This document shows, piece by piece, positions 7,507 through 17,875 of a stretch of DNA of 64,000 nucleotides. Made by a program: the position numbers and the translations under genes. The stretch is from Ignavibacteria bacterium (GTDB lineage: Bacteria; Bacteroidota; Ignavibacteria; SZUA-365). Below the pieces are notes generated by a model. That model had not been told where the DNA came from. It searched no databases and saw only the letters and a program-made list of their open reading frames with translations. The DNA is taken from assembly GCA_016720835.1 (NCBI GenBank), contig JADKJW010000013.1, forward strand, positions 1 through 64,000. Reading direction: 5' to 3'. How positions within the stretch are numbered: the stretch's first letter is position 1; every line of letters begins with the position of its first letter.

Positions 7507-10493
7507 TCGATATCGCGCGAGAACGAGGCGGAAATCTGATCGCCGTAATTCAAGATGCCGTCGCGCGGTTCCGGAACGCCGAATACTTGCAGGGCGCTTC
7601 GGTTGATGATGCCGGTCGAGATGTTGGAGTAGACTATGCCGGAGTCCAGCTTCGATGAACAGCGGAGCATGACGCGGATTTCGTAGGTTCCGTCATCCAC
7701 TGACTGCGGAATACTCCACGACGTCGTGAAGTACTCGAACTTCTGATCGACTTTCTGATCGAGGATTTCGTTCCGGGTGATCGTTCTTGCCAGATTCCAT
7801 TTCGGTGTTCCGATTCTCCGGTACTGGAGTTCCAGGTCTGCGCCGATCCGACCAGAATCGAGATCGGTCAGAGTCACCTTCATAATGTCGTTGTCGTTCT
7901 GGTTGATCAACCAGTTGTTGGCGGGCTCAACCAGGGTGACATCGCTGCACGGGCTGATAAACTGTGCCGAGAAAAATTTCGAGTCCATGATGTTTCCGTC
8001 GCATTCCGCGCGAAGGATTATTTCAAGGCTGTCGTACACGAACGCCAACGGCCCACGTTCGATGGTCATGGTTGCCTTGCGCGTCAGTCCGGGCGGTATC
8101 TCGAAGCGGAGTGCGTTTTCGATGTTCACACCGCCTACCGAGATCACCGCGCCGTCGATGTTGGTCAACTGATTGACTGAAAGCAGGTATGTCCTGGTTT
8201 CGTCGCTCTCGCTGCTGTTCGTGAGGAAAAGCGTGAATGTCGCCTTGTCGTTGGGGAGAAGGTCGATCACCTCGTACTTGTCTGCCTCGAGTATCGGTTT
8301 GGGATACGCGAAGTTCGGTTCCCTGCGACCGTCCCGAGGCTGCGTGCCGGGTTCCCAAGGACAACTGCTACGGCCGGCCCATAGATCGAACACGGGCGTT
8401 CGGAAGCATTTGTCTGACTTCAAACTTACGCTGAAATAATCTCCAGGGTCGTCGTCGTTAAGCGAGAACGACACAGTTCGTTGGGATTCTGTCTCGTAAT
8501 CGTTTGTGGTGGTGAAGGTCGTGCGTGTGGAATAGGCCACTCCCGTTTCACCGCCAAGGAAGTTGTTCACCTTGAATTCGAAGCCGGCAGTGGCATCCGT
8601 CGAGAGAAACATGGTCGATGCAACCGAAAACGACTTCGTCGTGTCCTCCGTCCAAGATCGAGTGTACGAGGAACCAGCGCTGAAGCTGACGTTGTCCTCG
8701 AAATCCGCAACAGTCTTCAGCGAATCGTTGACGCGCAGAATATTCGTCCACGCTTCTGCATCGGCCTCGAATTGGAGGGCGACTAGCGTATCGCCCGAAT
8801 TCAATTTCTTCACACTCATGTAGGTCAATTCTGGTATGACGATCGTGCGGATATGATCGATGGTGTAATAATAGGTGCTTCGTATCCCGATGGGTTCCAT
8901 AACAAGATCCGTATCCGACACGACGGTGCAGAGCACGGGGTCGATGCGTATGACATCGGTTTTTCCGTACCGGATATTGAAGCCGGCGCCGTACACGACA
9001 TCGCTGGCGCCGCCCGCCTGTCCGACATTTGCATTGGACGTGCTGATGGACTCCGTTGTCGTGAACGACCAGGTCGTGGTTTTACTCTCATCGTCGCCAA
9101 TTCCGCTCAACCGTTTGAAAGTTCCGTGCGCATCGAAACCGCGGTTGTCGTTCCAAAGCGTATATCCGACCCGCGCATCGGCGTACACTCCTGACGAATT
9201 CTCCTTGAGGACGCCGAACTGGAGCGATCGGCTGAAGGTATACCCTTTCTCGATCGTGCAACTGCTCTGGTCTCCGGGGGGGTGACGGAGAATCAGCAGC
9301 GGCATTGGTGTCGTTTTCGTGATGAAGGTTTTCGTGCGCGGTTTGTGACCCGTGATGATGAAAGGTTCGACATGCTGCTGCGTGAGGTATCCGTTTGCCT
9401 GTATTCTGGTTTTCAGGTCTTTCACATAGGAGAGATTCGGGTTCGCAGCATTTGGGTAGATGTTCGGCTCGCCCGCGAGGAATTTGTAACCAGTCACTTC
9501 GAGGCTGTCACCGGAGAAGACGGTCCCCTTCACGATGGTGGTGGTCTGTCGTTGCTGCGTCAGAATATCCGTCAACTCATTCTCGATGATGACCTTGCCG
9601 AAACGGATGTTGCAATTCCGGTACCCGCCCGCCGGCAGCGGAATTGATTCGCGGGCGGTCATTCTCACCTTGTACATACCGTACTGCTTGATGAAGCGCT
9701 TCGTTCCACAGAGGTCCCAGAATTCATCCATCTGCAGATAGGGTGGTGTATGGAATTCAAAGCGTTGCAATTCTGTCGATGCCACAGGGATCGTGTCGAT
9801 CCCGAGCTCGTTTTCCCTGATGCTTACCGTGCTGTCGCGGGTCATGTCCCATGTGCGCGTGTACGTGTCGACGCAGTTATCGTGGCCTGTGGGATGGAAT
9901 GTCACGGCGATGTTCATCCGTCCTGCCGGCGCCGAATATTGAAGCAGCCCAACGCTATCGGAACTGAGCGTCACGGTATCGTAGGCGGAGAATTTCCTCG
10001 GATCGGTTCCGAAACGCATCACATGCACGTCGACAGTGCCCATGGGTACATCGTCGGAATCCGATCCGCCGCGGGCGCGGATCGACAATGTTCGAAAGGT
10101 CGCATCCTTGAAGGTGAATCCCTCGCTCCCGACACGGTGTTCGTTGATGGTTTCACGAATCGTCGGCGGATTGAACTGGTGATCGAAGAGGACGGGCTTA
10201 AAGGTGTATTCTCCTGATTCGTCCACAGCGAACGCGAACGTACCTGTGCTGTCGGTCTTTACTCCTCTGTCCTCGTCGTTGACCAGCACGACCACTCCAT
10301 CGCAGGAAGTGCCGGGCAGGTCGAGGATTCGCCACGAAACCGATTGTACCCTCGATCCCGAACGCGGTAATGTCAGTGAAATCGACACCGCTGGCAACCG
10401 GCTCTGCAATGTCCAGCATGCGACTGAGTGTCGGGACCCTGAATTCATGCTTGGTTTTTCGGGCGGAGATGTCGAATTCACTCGCCTCATCAA
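7413..10493 (-). CDS. Giant secreted T9SS cargo protein, middle segment (second of three frame-split pieces)
   Basis: Homologous reading starts near 10320 with LPGTSCDGVVVLVNDEDRG; the first 55 or so residues of the open frame are an artefact of reading the wrong phase. The segment is about 950 residues of beta-rich, Thr/Asp/Asn-rich extracellular sequence with no catalytic motif I recognise. It leaves phase near 7450 (NNT then RCPRGT), where the downstream segment takes over one frame away. Length and style match large Ignavibacteria-type surface proteins. Function is unknown. Confidence 0.75.
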   Translation of the reverse strand: MMRRVNSTSPPEKPSMNSGSRHSVACWTLQSRLPAVSISLTLPRSGSRVQSVSWRILDLPGTSCDGVVVLVNDEDRGVKTDSTGTFAFAVDESGEYTFKPVLFDHQFNPPTIRETINEHRVGSEGFTFKDATFRTLSIRARGGSDSDDVPMGTVDVHVMRFGTDPRKFSAYDTVTLSSDSVGLLQYSAPAGRMNIAVTFHPTGHDNCVDTYTRTWDMTRDSTVSIRENELGIDTIPVASTELQRFEFHTPPYLQMDEFWDLCGTKRFIKQYGMYKVRMTARESIPLPAGGYRNCNIRFGKVIIENELTDILTQQRQTTTIVKGTVFSGDSLEVTGYKFLAGEPNIYPNAANPNLSYVKDLKTRIQANGYLTQQHVEPFIITGHKPRTKTFITKTTPMPLLILRHPPGDQSSCTIEKGYTFSRSLQFGVLKENSSGVYADARVGYTLWNDNRGFDAHGTFKRLSGIGDDESKTTTWSFTTTESISTSNANVGQAGGASDVVYGAGFNIRYGKTDVIRIDPVLCTVVSDTDLVMEPIGIRSTYYYTIDHIRTIVIPELTYMSVKKLNSGDTLVALQFEADAEAWTNILRVNDSLKTVADFEDNVSFSAGSSYTRSWTEDTTKSFSVASTMFLSTDATAGFEFKVNNFLGGETGVAYSTRTTFTTTNDYETESQRTVSFSLNDDDPGDYFSVSLKSDKCFRTPVFDLWAGRSSCPWEPGTQPRDGRREPNFAYPKPILEADKYEVIDLLPNDKATFTLFLTNSSESDETRTYLLSVNQLTNIDGAVISVGGVNIENALRFEIPPGLTRKATMTIERGPLAFVYDSLEIILRAECDGNIMDSKFFSAQFISPCSDVTLVEPANNWLINQNDNDIMKVTLTDLDSGRIGADLELQYRRIGTPKWNLARTITRNEILDQKVDQKFEYFTTSWSIPQSVDDGTYEIRVMLRCSSKLDSGIVYSNISTGIINRSALQVFGVPEPRDGILNYGDQISASFSRDIDCGTASSANVELRFTDNNTRCPRGTPSSWSV

Positions 10494-12690
10494 TGCTCAA
10501 GCCGCTGATGGAGTAGTGACCGCTCAGGTCCGAAAACGCGCGCGACCGCGCATCGGGCACATCCGTGGAAAACGTCACATGTGTGGGTCTTCCATGATGA
10601 CCGCCGTTATACGTGGCATCGCCTATGCGCTCATCGGTGATCGTGTACCTGTTGAAGTTCCAGTATCCGGCGAGCCCGCTATCGCTGCCAGCCAACTGCT
10701 GCCGCATCCTCGACTTGATCTGTTTCTGCGTCAGTTCCCGGTCCCAGATCCGAGCTTCATCGAGGCTTCCCCTGTAGGGTCCGTACGTTCCAGCCTTCCC
10801 CATGAGCGCGCTGGGATGAACAGTCTTCGTGGTCTTGATCCCCTGAGCGACCGAGTCCCCATTTACGAAGAGCGTGGGTTTCCCGTCCCGGAACACGACT
10901 GCGACATGCGACCACACTGTCGAATCGAGTGTCAGATCTTTTACCAGGAGGGAAGGCATGTAACTTCCTCCCGTCATTTCGAACACGCTAATGCCGTTCG
11001 TCCCGACGGAAATACCGGCGCCGGTATGGCTGAGCGAACCGTAGAATCTCTGCCCGTCTACCGGAGCAATGGCATAACGCTGTCCCGCCTGACCTGCCAC
11101 CCCAGCTGTGCTCTGGTCTGTGTAGTCACGAGCCGCGGCAGGCTTCACCCAGATTTCCATGGTGAAGGAGTTCTTGATGCCCGGGTACTGGAGCATGCCG
11201 TCCACTCTGCTGTCGGATCCGTTGAAGAGGGCAGCCTTGAGAGAGAGGTCGTTCTTCCGCTCGGCGGTAAGTTCAACATCGCGTACGCCGATTCCGCTCG
11301 TCGTCTGCACCTTCCCTTCGATACGTCCGTTCCCGCGCATGAAACCGAAAGTTCGCGCGCGCCTCCGCACGACACCCCCCTGAATCGACTCCACGAAGTA
11401 GGAGTACAACTTCCCGGGGAGCGCATCGTAATCGTAATAGGCATTGGCTTCGGGCACTACCACGCCGAGTTCCGCATCGTCGCGAAAGATTTTGACCGCA
11501 TCTGCGAGCCCGGACTGCGATTCCCACGCGATTTCGACGCGATTCGTGTACTTGCCGTTCGTGGCCTGAGGGAGAATCCACCCGGCGAGCGCATCCGGCC
11601 ATGCAGAGCCGGATTCCCTGTTGCTCAGCCCGTTGTAATTCCTCACGCAATACTCGTAGTAGTGCGGCAAGGGTCCGACATCGAGATCCGTATAGCTCGC
11701 GGTACTGTACTGAGTGGCCGCCTTATCGATGGCACAGATCAGGATGCCGTCACGGTAGATACGATGTTGCGACGCATACTCGGAGGAGTCGCTCCATGAC
11801 AAGATCTTCCCCCTGATAGTGTCGCCCGAGGAAACGGACATTGTCTCATGGATGGTCAACGCGTACGGGACGTAAAACTGGTTTGGACCGCCCTCGACAA
11901 GAACCTTGTTGGATTCTGTACCACCCGGATACGAATGCGTTGCGACTTCCCAACGCGCCGTCTCGCCAGCGGGCAAGGTAAATTGCCATTCGTACGTGCT
12001 TGCATTTCCTGACGTTCCAAGAACCGTCGCAACATAGACGTTGTTTTTGTAAATGTAGTAACTGTGTTTATCGTTTGGATGGTCCGTCCCTTTTTGCCAG
12101 CGCAGTAATGCGGTTTTGTCAGTCAACGGAACAACAACAAGGTTAATGGGCGCTTTCGTCCCCACTGTGCTTGTCGTAAAGTAGTTCCCCTCCCAAGCGT
12201 CATCATCACAAAACGAACCGTCCCACCACTGCTCGTTTTTCCACCATCGCTGCCGCGAAGGTCCTACCGGTAGGCAGATTGTCCCCTCCCACCCGCCGCT
12301 CGATGCGTCCTCCGGAACAGACCCGGTGACATTCGACCAATCTATATTGTCGGCACTCATCCAGAGCCGGTAATGGTTATCGCACCAATCTGATTGGTGC
12401 GAAGCAACCCTGAAATGCACTCCTGTGTTATAGTCGCTACCGGTGCAGCTGGGATTTTCTACGATCCAATCTCCTCCGGTGATTCTGCTCCCGCCCCCTA
12501 CGGATTGCGGCGTCGACGTTCCTGTTCCTGGATTGCGGAAGACTTTGGATTCGCCGCCGAAGGCTGATCGCGGCTGCATGCCTTTTCTCTCCTGGCCGTA
12601 CATGCTGCCCGACAACATGAGCAGCGGGACGAGCAGTGAGAGCAGCAACTGTGCAGCGTGGAAGCGAGAGTTCGGTTTGTCTCCTTTCAT
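10198..12690 (-). CDS. Giant secreted T9SS cargo protein, N-terminal segment with LamG-like domain
   Basis: ATG at 12690 follows AGGAG eight bases upstream. Residues 1-32 form a Sec signal peptide ending near SMYGQ. FN3-like modules follow (for example NLVVVPLTDKTALLRWQKG). At about residues 500-690 there is a LamG/concanavalin-like domain (AALFNGSDSRVDG, FTMEIWVKPA, WSHVAVVFRDGKPTLFVNG, SLDEARIWDREL). In-register coding ends near GTIGFVANP at about 10325; the last 40 residues are Arg-rich out-of-frame sequence. Joined with the next two segments the gene spans 7.28 kb, about 2425 residues. The start of the gene lies 34 bases beyond the stop of the T9SS gene at 12725-16759, suggesting one transcript. 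Confidence 0.8.
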   Translation of the reverse strand: MKGDKPNSRFHAAQLLLSLLVPLLMLSGSMYGQERKGMQPRSAFGGESKVFRNPGTGTSTPQSVGGGSRITGGDWIVENPSCTGSDYNTGVHFRVASHQSDWCDNHYRLWMSADNIDWSNVTGSVPEDASSGGWEGTICLPVGPSRQRWWKNEQWWDGSFCDDDAWEGNYFTTSTVGTKAPINLVVVPLTDKTALLRWQKGTDHPNDKHSYYIYKNNVYVATVLGTSGNASTYEWQFTLPAGETARWEVATHSYPGGTESNKVLVEGGPNQFYVPYALTIHETMSVSSGDTIRGKILSWSDSSEYASQHRIYRDGILICAIDKAATQYSTASYTDLDVGPLPHYYEYCVRNYNGLSNRESGSAWPDALAGWILPQATNGKYTNRVEIAWESQSGLADAVKIFRDDAELGVVVPEANAYYDYDALPGKLYSYFVESIQGGVVRRRARTFGFMRGNGRIEGKVQTTSGIGVRDVELTAERKNDLSLKAALFNGSDSRVDGMLQYPGIKNSFTMEIWVKPAAARDYTDQSTAGVAGQAGQRYAIAPVDGQRFYGSLSHTGAGISVGTNGISVFEMTGGSYMPSLLVKDLTLDSTVWSHVAVVFRDGKPTLFVNGDSVAQGIKTTKTVHPSALMGKAGTYGPYRGSLDEARIWDRELTQKQIKSRMRQQLAGSDSGLAGYWNFNRYTITDERIGDATYNGGHHGRPTHVTFSTDVPDARSRAFSDLSGHYSISGLSIDEASEFDISARKTKHEFRVPTLSRMLDIAEPVASGVDFTDITAFGIEGTIGFVANPRPARHFLRWSGRAGQRRGQRSKDRQHRYVRVRCGRIRRIHL

Positions 12691-12724
12691 GAGATTCTCC
12701 TGGGATATGTGCTGAATGGATGTG

Positions 12725-15700
12725 CTATTCGGTTACAAGGAGCTTTGTGTGCACGAGCCGGTCCTTCGTGGCGACCGCCACGAAGTAGAGCCCTGGGCTG
12801 ATGCCCTCGAGCGGCAGAACGAGTTCCATCCCATCATCGCCGTTGCTGCGTAGCGCAACGCGGGCGAGCAATCGACCGTTCAGGTCGTAGAGCCACGCCG
12901 CGCCGAGGTCCTCTGCGATGCCACGCGCGCGGATGACGAGTGTGCCTCCTCGCTTCAACGAAAACGGGTTGGGAAATATCACGACGTTCGAGGCATCATG
13001 CTGCAGGATCGTCGCGGCGTTGAGCAGCTGGTCCCGGAACGGGATAGCGTCGGACACAGCCGCGGAACCGTCCTCCCTGATGGCGAGTATCCTGAATCTC
13101 GAGGTCGGGCCGGGCATGGATGCATCCGCGTACCTGTAACTGCCCTCCGGCAGCGACGGAGTGCTGCCTATCAGACTCCACGTATCATCCGCCGTCGCCT
13201 GCCTTTCGACGAGCATGCCGCCGATTGGAGCCGGTACATCAGTTTCCCAACGAAGCAGCACCGTGCCTCCGTTTAACAAGCCGGCTTCGGCGTGCTTCAT
13301 CGGCATTGGCACAGTCGCATACGGCGTGGCCAATCCCCAGATGCCGGCTACTGACGTGACGTTCTGCGCGACAACGCGGTTATCCCGTTTTTCAGACGAA
13401 CCGGGCATGGCCTGCCAGGCGCCTCGTTCGGGCAACTGCCGCCAGGCTCTCAGCTCCCCAGTGTTGTTGACCTGCATTTTCTCGAGGTCGCTTGCGGTGT
13501 AGTAGAGACGCAGGTCCACAGCTGATGAGGGACTCGAGGAGAACATCCGAAAGTAGCGATCGACGTAGCGTAGCCGGGTGAAGCCGTCCATGATTTCGCA
13601 AGGATGCATCTCCACCGTGAACGCGGCAATCGGTGCGTTTACCGCGCGGACTTCGGCGTACACCTGCCCGTACGTGTTCGTGAATTGGGAATAGGAAAGT
13701 GTCCCGACAGCTTTCGTCTGAGCCACCATTCGGTCGGGATACACTTCTATATCGATCCGCACAGTGAGTGTCGCCGGACTGTTCTCCGCCGGCTCCAGCG
13801 TGCTTTCGTTCGAGGCGGTGATCCGAACGGTCCGGAAGTATGTGCCGGGTTGCAGGCCCGTCGTGTTTACTCGCAGGCGTAGCGATTCCCCTTCGACGCC
13901 TGACGACACGGGAAGAGAGAGCTCGGGAGCGCTCGTCGTGGCGGACCAGCGCATGGTTCCCAGATTGTACGCCGTATGTCCATTGGCGATCGGCACCGAC
14001 TTTTCGTAATTGGCAGGTACTTTTATTGCAGCGCAGCCGAACGCGAACGGAAGCGTCGACGATACTCCGTCGATCCGCGGCCTCCGCGAGATGACCCTGA
14101 GGTTCCTGCAGGAGGTGTTGTTCCCCGCGACTGGGTCGAGCGTCGATGAAGCGACATTCGGGCAATGCTGCAGCCGCGTGGAATCGGGAATGATAGACGC
14201 GAGTGTGAACACTACAGTGAACTGCGCCTGCGCGCCTCCGGTCAGTGTGTCTTTCGTACAGACGATCGGTCCGCGGGCGCCAACTGCGGGTGCGGAGACG
14301 GCCCACCCAGTGGGAGCGCTTAAGGATCCGAAGGTCGCCCATGCGGGAACTGAGTCCCGAACGACGACTGCTCGCGCGGTGTTCGGCCCGTCATTGCGGG
14401 TTAGGAATACCACGGTCACCTGCCCTTGCGGAAGCGCGGTGTCGGGGCAGGACGTGGTGGTCACCGAAAGGTCGGCCGCCTGAAGCGCAACCCCGGTGGT
14501 CGTGCGCGCGGAATTGTTCGCCGGAACGAGGTCCGGAACATCCGCCAGGACGCGTGCGATGTTCACAATCTGCGATCCGGCCGGCGCGACGATGTTGACA
14601 GTCAGCCGCACTGTCGCCGATGCGAATGCCTCGATGCGTCCCAGAGAACAGCGGACCGCTCCTGTGCCGCCGCTGGCAGGAACAGTGACGCTTCCCTGAC
14701 TTGCATGTATCGCGTTGAACGTACTTCCGGACGGGATGGTATCAGTGAGGGTCACGGCTATTGCCGCCTTCGGGCCGTTGTTGCGGACAGTAATCTCGTA
14801 TGTCATGGGGAAATTCGTGGCTGTAGAATCGGGAGCCATGACGCTGACCGCCACATCGGCGGGAAGGCCGCCACCGCCCGTATTTCCATTTTTTCCAATC
14901 GAAAGCAGATAGTCTCCCGCCGACGAGGGCAGCGAAAGCTGCGATCCCGCGCCGACCCGGACGTAGTACGACCCTGTGGCAGGCACTCGCAGCAGCAGCG
15001 CCTCGCCCGGGGAGGAGGGCGTGCTTGCAGTCATCGTTCCCGAGGAGCCTGATGTCGACGAAATGCCGCATCCGTCGTTTACTGCAGCAAGCACATTGCC
15101 ACCGTCGTCCAGGACGGAAAGTGCGAGATTCAACGGTGTGTTGTTGCGGAGCGGGTCACCGTCCGCGCTCACGAAGACGAGATCCCCTGTGACGGCGGTG
15201 AATCCATAGTAATCCACATCCGTGGAGGGTGGGGGACCCGGGAGAGCGCCGCGGAAATAGTTCGATCGTTCGTGCGATGCGAGTGCGATGCCATTGTTCG
15301 GTTCCGATTCGACACTGGCGCTGTCTGTCTGCACGAGGGCATAGACATGGTACGGTTCCGCGACAACGCCACCGGAGTATTGTGTAATGCGAAGGTAGAT
15401 GCTGTCGCCGTTCGCTGGCGTCCCCGCGATGTTCGGGGAACGCGCCCCGAGCGGAGAGTCGTTGTCGACGTCGTCGTACTCGAGGACGGTTGGAACTCCC
15501 GCGCTGCTGACCGCAACGAGACGGAGATCGTAGTCGACATCGTTGCTCGCCGCGCCATCGACACATGCGAAGACCCGCGCGCCCGGCGGCGGATGCCCGA
15601 GCCTGTACATGTCGGCATCTCCGTTCGGAGTTATTCCGCCGGTGACGCCGCATTGCACAGTATTCGCATTGGCGGGCTGGTTATTTGGTTCGGATTCCGT

Positions 15701-16759
15701 GATACAGGGAGTAACCTCTAGCGTAAAAGTGACGCCGGCGCCGACCCCATTCTCATCGACGTACACGGTTGCCGTCTGTTGCGCCGTCAGAGACACGCAT
15801 GCAACCTCTTCGGCATTCGATGATGTGCCCCGATTTGCAGCTCCAAGGCAGTTCGTCACAGCGTTTGTCCCCGATCCTCCAGGACATGAAGCAGCGACAT
15901 ATAGTATCAGATCGGCGTAGGACGGAAAATTGCTTATGCGAAACGAATACCACCCATTTGAAGGAGCTGTGAACGTATAAACGACATCACGTCCGCTGCC
16001 CGTCACCGGACTGTTTCCTATTCCCGTATAGCAGCTCTGACCCGAAAGCTGGAAGTCGTTGCCCGCTTCGACAGTGGTCCCCTGAATGGGGACGTTGAGC
16101 GTCATGGGTAACGCACCGGAACAGAGATCGTTTGATGGAGGCAGATATTGCGTGATACGTAGTTGCACGTTCGATTTATTCGCCGGAGGAGCTGCGGACC
16201 CGTATTTCCAGACCAGGATATAATACGTCGTGTCCCTGCTCAGTATTCGACTCACCACCGCCTGGAATGAACCTGAGCCGCAGCCGTCGTCATCACAGCT
16301 TCCCGCCGCTTGCGTCAGCGTCCCTGCGCATCCTCCAGTGGAGGTGTACAGAGCGATGACGTCATCCTCGAGCGTCGTTGCTGTCGGCGCCGAGGCGCAA
16401 CTGGAGATGGTATATCGCGCAGTGACATCTGGGCGAAAGACGTACCACACGCCGCGTGAGACCGACCACTGGCAGCTGGGCGCCGTTGGATCCGCTGTAT
16501 TGGTCGCGGCGGAAATATCGGTGACGGCCGTCATGTACGGGAACGGGCCCGCGGAAGGAATGACGAGTGCGCCCGCGCATACGTCGTTTACGGGAGGTGC
16601 TAGTATCTGTGATGGTTTCTGTCGATCGGCTTGCAGGACGAGTCCTCGTCCATCCCGCAGTTCACCCGCTCTTTGCTGACACCAGATTATTTGTGAAATA
16701 CTAAGCGAATACAGCGCTGATAGCAGAACAGTTGTCGTCATGACCGCGCAACGACGCAT
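12725..16759 (-). CDS. Secreted PPC/DUF11 repeat protein with T9SS sorting domain
   Basis: GGAGGG lies five bases before the ATG at 16759, and residues 1-28 form a signal peptide. Four pre-peptidase-C-like beta modules follow: NDVCAGALVIP (about 57-205), NDLCSGALPM (about 210-355), ESEPNNQPANA (about 358-480) and ESEPNNGIALA (about 487-625). Then come two DUF11 modules (TYEITVRNNGP and VVFLTRNDGP, about 635-890). The C-terminus has a T9SS domain with VVIFPNPFSLKRGG and PGLYFVAVATKDRLVHTKLLV. At 1344 residues it is an extracellular structural or adhesive protein with no enzyme motif seen. It is first in a probable two-gene leftward operon with the giant protein ending at 5407. Confidence 0.85.
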   Translation of the reverse strand: MRRCAVMTTTVLLSALYSLSISQIIWCQQRAGELRDGRGLVLQADRQKPSQILAPPVNDVCAGALVIPSAGPFPYMTAVTDISAATNTADPTAPSCQWSVSRGVWYVFRPDVTARYTISSCASAPTATTLEDDVIALYTSTGGCAGTLTQAAGSCDDDGCGSGSFQAVVSRILSRDTTYYILVWKYGSAAPPANKSNVQLRITQYLPPSNDLCSGALPMTLNVPIQGTTVEAGNDFQLSGQSCYTGIGNSPVTGSGRDVVYTFTAPSNGWYSFRISNFPSYADLILYVAASCPGGSGTNAVTNCLGAANRGTSSNAEEVACVSLTAQQTATVYVDENGVGAGVTFTLEVTPCITESEPNNQPANANTVQCGVTGGITPNGDADMYRLGHPPPGARVFACVDGAASNDVDYDLRLVAVSSAGVPTVLEYDDVDNDSPLGARSPNIAGTPANGDSIYLRITQYSGGVVAEPYHVYALVQTDSASVESEPNNGIALASHERSNYFRGALPGPPPSTDVDYYGFTAVTGDLVFVSADGDPLRNNTPLNLALSVLDDGGNVLAAVNDGCGISSTSGSSGTMTASTPSSPGEALLLRVPATGSYYVRVGAGSQLSLPSSAGDYLLSIGKNGNTGGGGLPADVAVSVMAPDSTATNFPMTYEITVRNNGPKAAIAVTLTDTIPSGSTFNAIHASQGSVTVPASGGTGAVRCSLGRIEAFASATVRLTVNIVAPAGSQIVNIARVLADVPDLVPANNSARTTTGVALQAADLSVTTTSCPDTALPQGQVTVVFLTRNDGPNTARAVVVRDSVPAWATFGSLSAPTGWAVSAPAVGARGPIVCTKDTLTGGAQAQFTVVFTLASIIPDSTRLQHCPNVASSTLDPVAGNNTSCRNLRVISRRPRIDGVSSTLPFAFGCAAIKVPANYEKSVPIANGHTAYNLGTMRWSATTSAPELSLPVSSGVEGESLRLRVNTTGLQPGTYFRTVRITASNESTLEPAENSPATLTVRIDIEVYPDRMVAQTKAVGTLSYSQFTNTYGQVYAEVRAVNAPIAAFTVEMHPCEIMDGFTRLRYVDRYFRMFSSSPSSAVDLRLYYTASDLEKMQVNNTGELRAWRQLPERGAWQAMPGSSEKRDNRVVAQNVTSVAGIWGLATPYATVPMPMKHAEAGLLNGGTVLLRWETDVPAPIGGMLVERQATADDTWSLIGSTPSLPEGSYRYADASMPGPTSRFRILAIREDGSAAVSDAIPFRDQLLNAATILQHDASNVVIFPNPFSLKRGGTLVIRARGIAEDLGAAWLYDLNGRLLARVALRSNGDDGMELVLPLEGISPGLYFVAVATKDRLVHTKLLVTE

Positions 16760-17485
16760 GGGATCCCTCCACGTAACGATTGGATTATGGAAAACGGGAG
16801 AAAGCAGTCGATCAGTGAACTCGAATCGAAAAAGTGATTAATCGCGACAGACAGCATCCAGTTCTGACCGGGAGAACTTTCGGTGCCCTCAAATACGTAT
16901 TTGAATCGAATGCGAAAAAATATACCGAGCCCCCAATAAATGCAAGAGCGGACAAACATATTTTATATTTCTATAATAAGAGTCCACTTCTCCAGATTCA
17001 GGCATTCTCGTCCGGTGGAACGGCCCCTGTGGCGTGGACGCAGCAAGAACCCAATTCCCGTCACTTTTCCTGCTGAGATATTTGTTGCGGCAAGAGAAGA
17101 ACAAACAGACGGAGCTTTCCTTAGCATTGCTTCCGGAGCATGAGAACGGCATGCGGAGTTCGAACCATCGTCCCGCTCGTTTCATGTTCAGGTCGATCAC
17201 GGTGGCGGTTTGGTGGAGCGAAAGCGGTTTGCGCCGGCCGCTGCTTTTCGAAGTGTTTACGATTGAAGTGATGCTGCAGGTCCAGTCGATCAGCAAGGCG
17301 AGCCAGATTCCCATTCTCTCGAGGATGCCTGCTTTCGCCATGCCATAACGAACGACTTTACGAAGCAAAGAATGCGCGCATCCAGGAGATCAAATCAGCA
17401 GCACGTGGGTTCGGGAATTTCGAAAAATATCGAATCGGAATTCTCTTCTCCTACGGGAAGCTCGATCTCAAGCCAGAATGATTTC
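16760..17485. other. Intergenic stretch without a supportable gene
   Basis: Lower-GC sequence containing the promoter side of the leftward gene at 16759. A 159-codon minus frame (16889-17368) and a 104-codon plus frame overlap each other, lack ribosome sites and look random. No tRNA or hairpin repeat was found here. Confidence 0.5.
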
Positions 17486-17486
17486 G

Positions 17487-17626
17487 GAAGAACCGAATAA
17501 AGCGGTGATGGAAAACAAGGGAAGGGTGACGAGTGCACTCAAACGACTCATCGGATATATCAGCAGTAATGCAGCGGGTTGCAGATACTTCAAGGCACAT
17601 ACCATTCGAGCCGCTGAATTGAATGA
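17487..17626 (+). pseudogene. Fragment of a carboxymuconolactone-decarboxylase/AhpD-like protein
   Basis: The plus frame reads NKGRVTSALKRLIGYISSNAAGCRYFKAHTIRAAE in outline (key blocks LKRLIGYISSNAAGC and KAHTIRAAE). This matches the conserved core of AhpD-like CMD proteins, where the motif is normally C-R-Y-C-x-A-H-T. The second active cysteine is Phe here. Upstream coding is lost, and downstream the frame runs straight into a hairpin A/R2 repeat, so the gene is truncated at both ends. The family call is from motif memory. Confidence 0.5.
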
Positions 17627-17627
17627 C

Positions 17628-17850
17628 ATCCGTCGCTGTCCGCTGGTCTTCGACCACCTGCTACTGTCTGGCAACCGCTCCGCGGGTGCTTTGTGCCGCA
17701 GGATTCGTCTCTCGCCTGCCGTGTCGTACCCCGGGTAGCTCGTTCCTCGCAACCCGGAGTTGGAAGACGAAATCCCTTTGGGATAGAAGAGCACGTGCTC
17801 CGCATTCAACCGACGCCGACACGTGCGCCAGGTCTTGCGCCCGGAGTGCT
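17628..17850 (+). repeat. Degenerate A-B hairpins followed by R2 copy 4
   Basis: Hairpin A (17640-17660) has two stem changes and hairpin B (17671-17689) is GCAACCGC/GCGGGTGC. It continues into the R2 sequence with intact hairpin D and hairpin E (ATCCC, TTT, GGGAT). The A-B-R2 order is the same as at 1693-1893. It abuts the 3' end of the DUF362 gene. Confidence 0.75.
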
Positions 17851-17875
17851 GATGCCGCATCCCCTCGCCTCGCGC

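Noticed and set aside
16889..17368. 159-codon minus-strand frame
   Set aside because: No ribosome site, no recognisable motif, overlaps an equally poor plus-strand frame.
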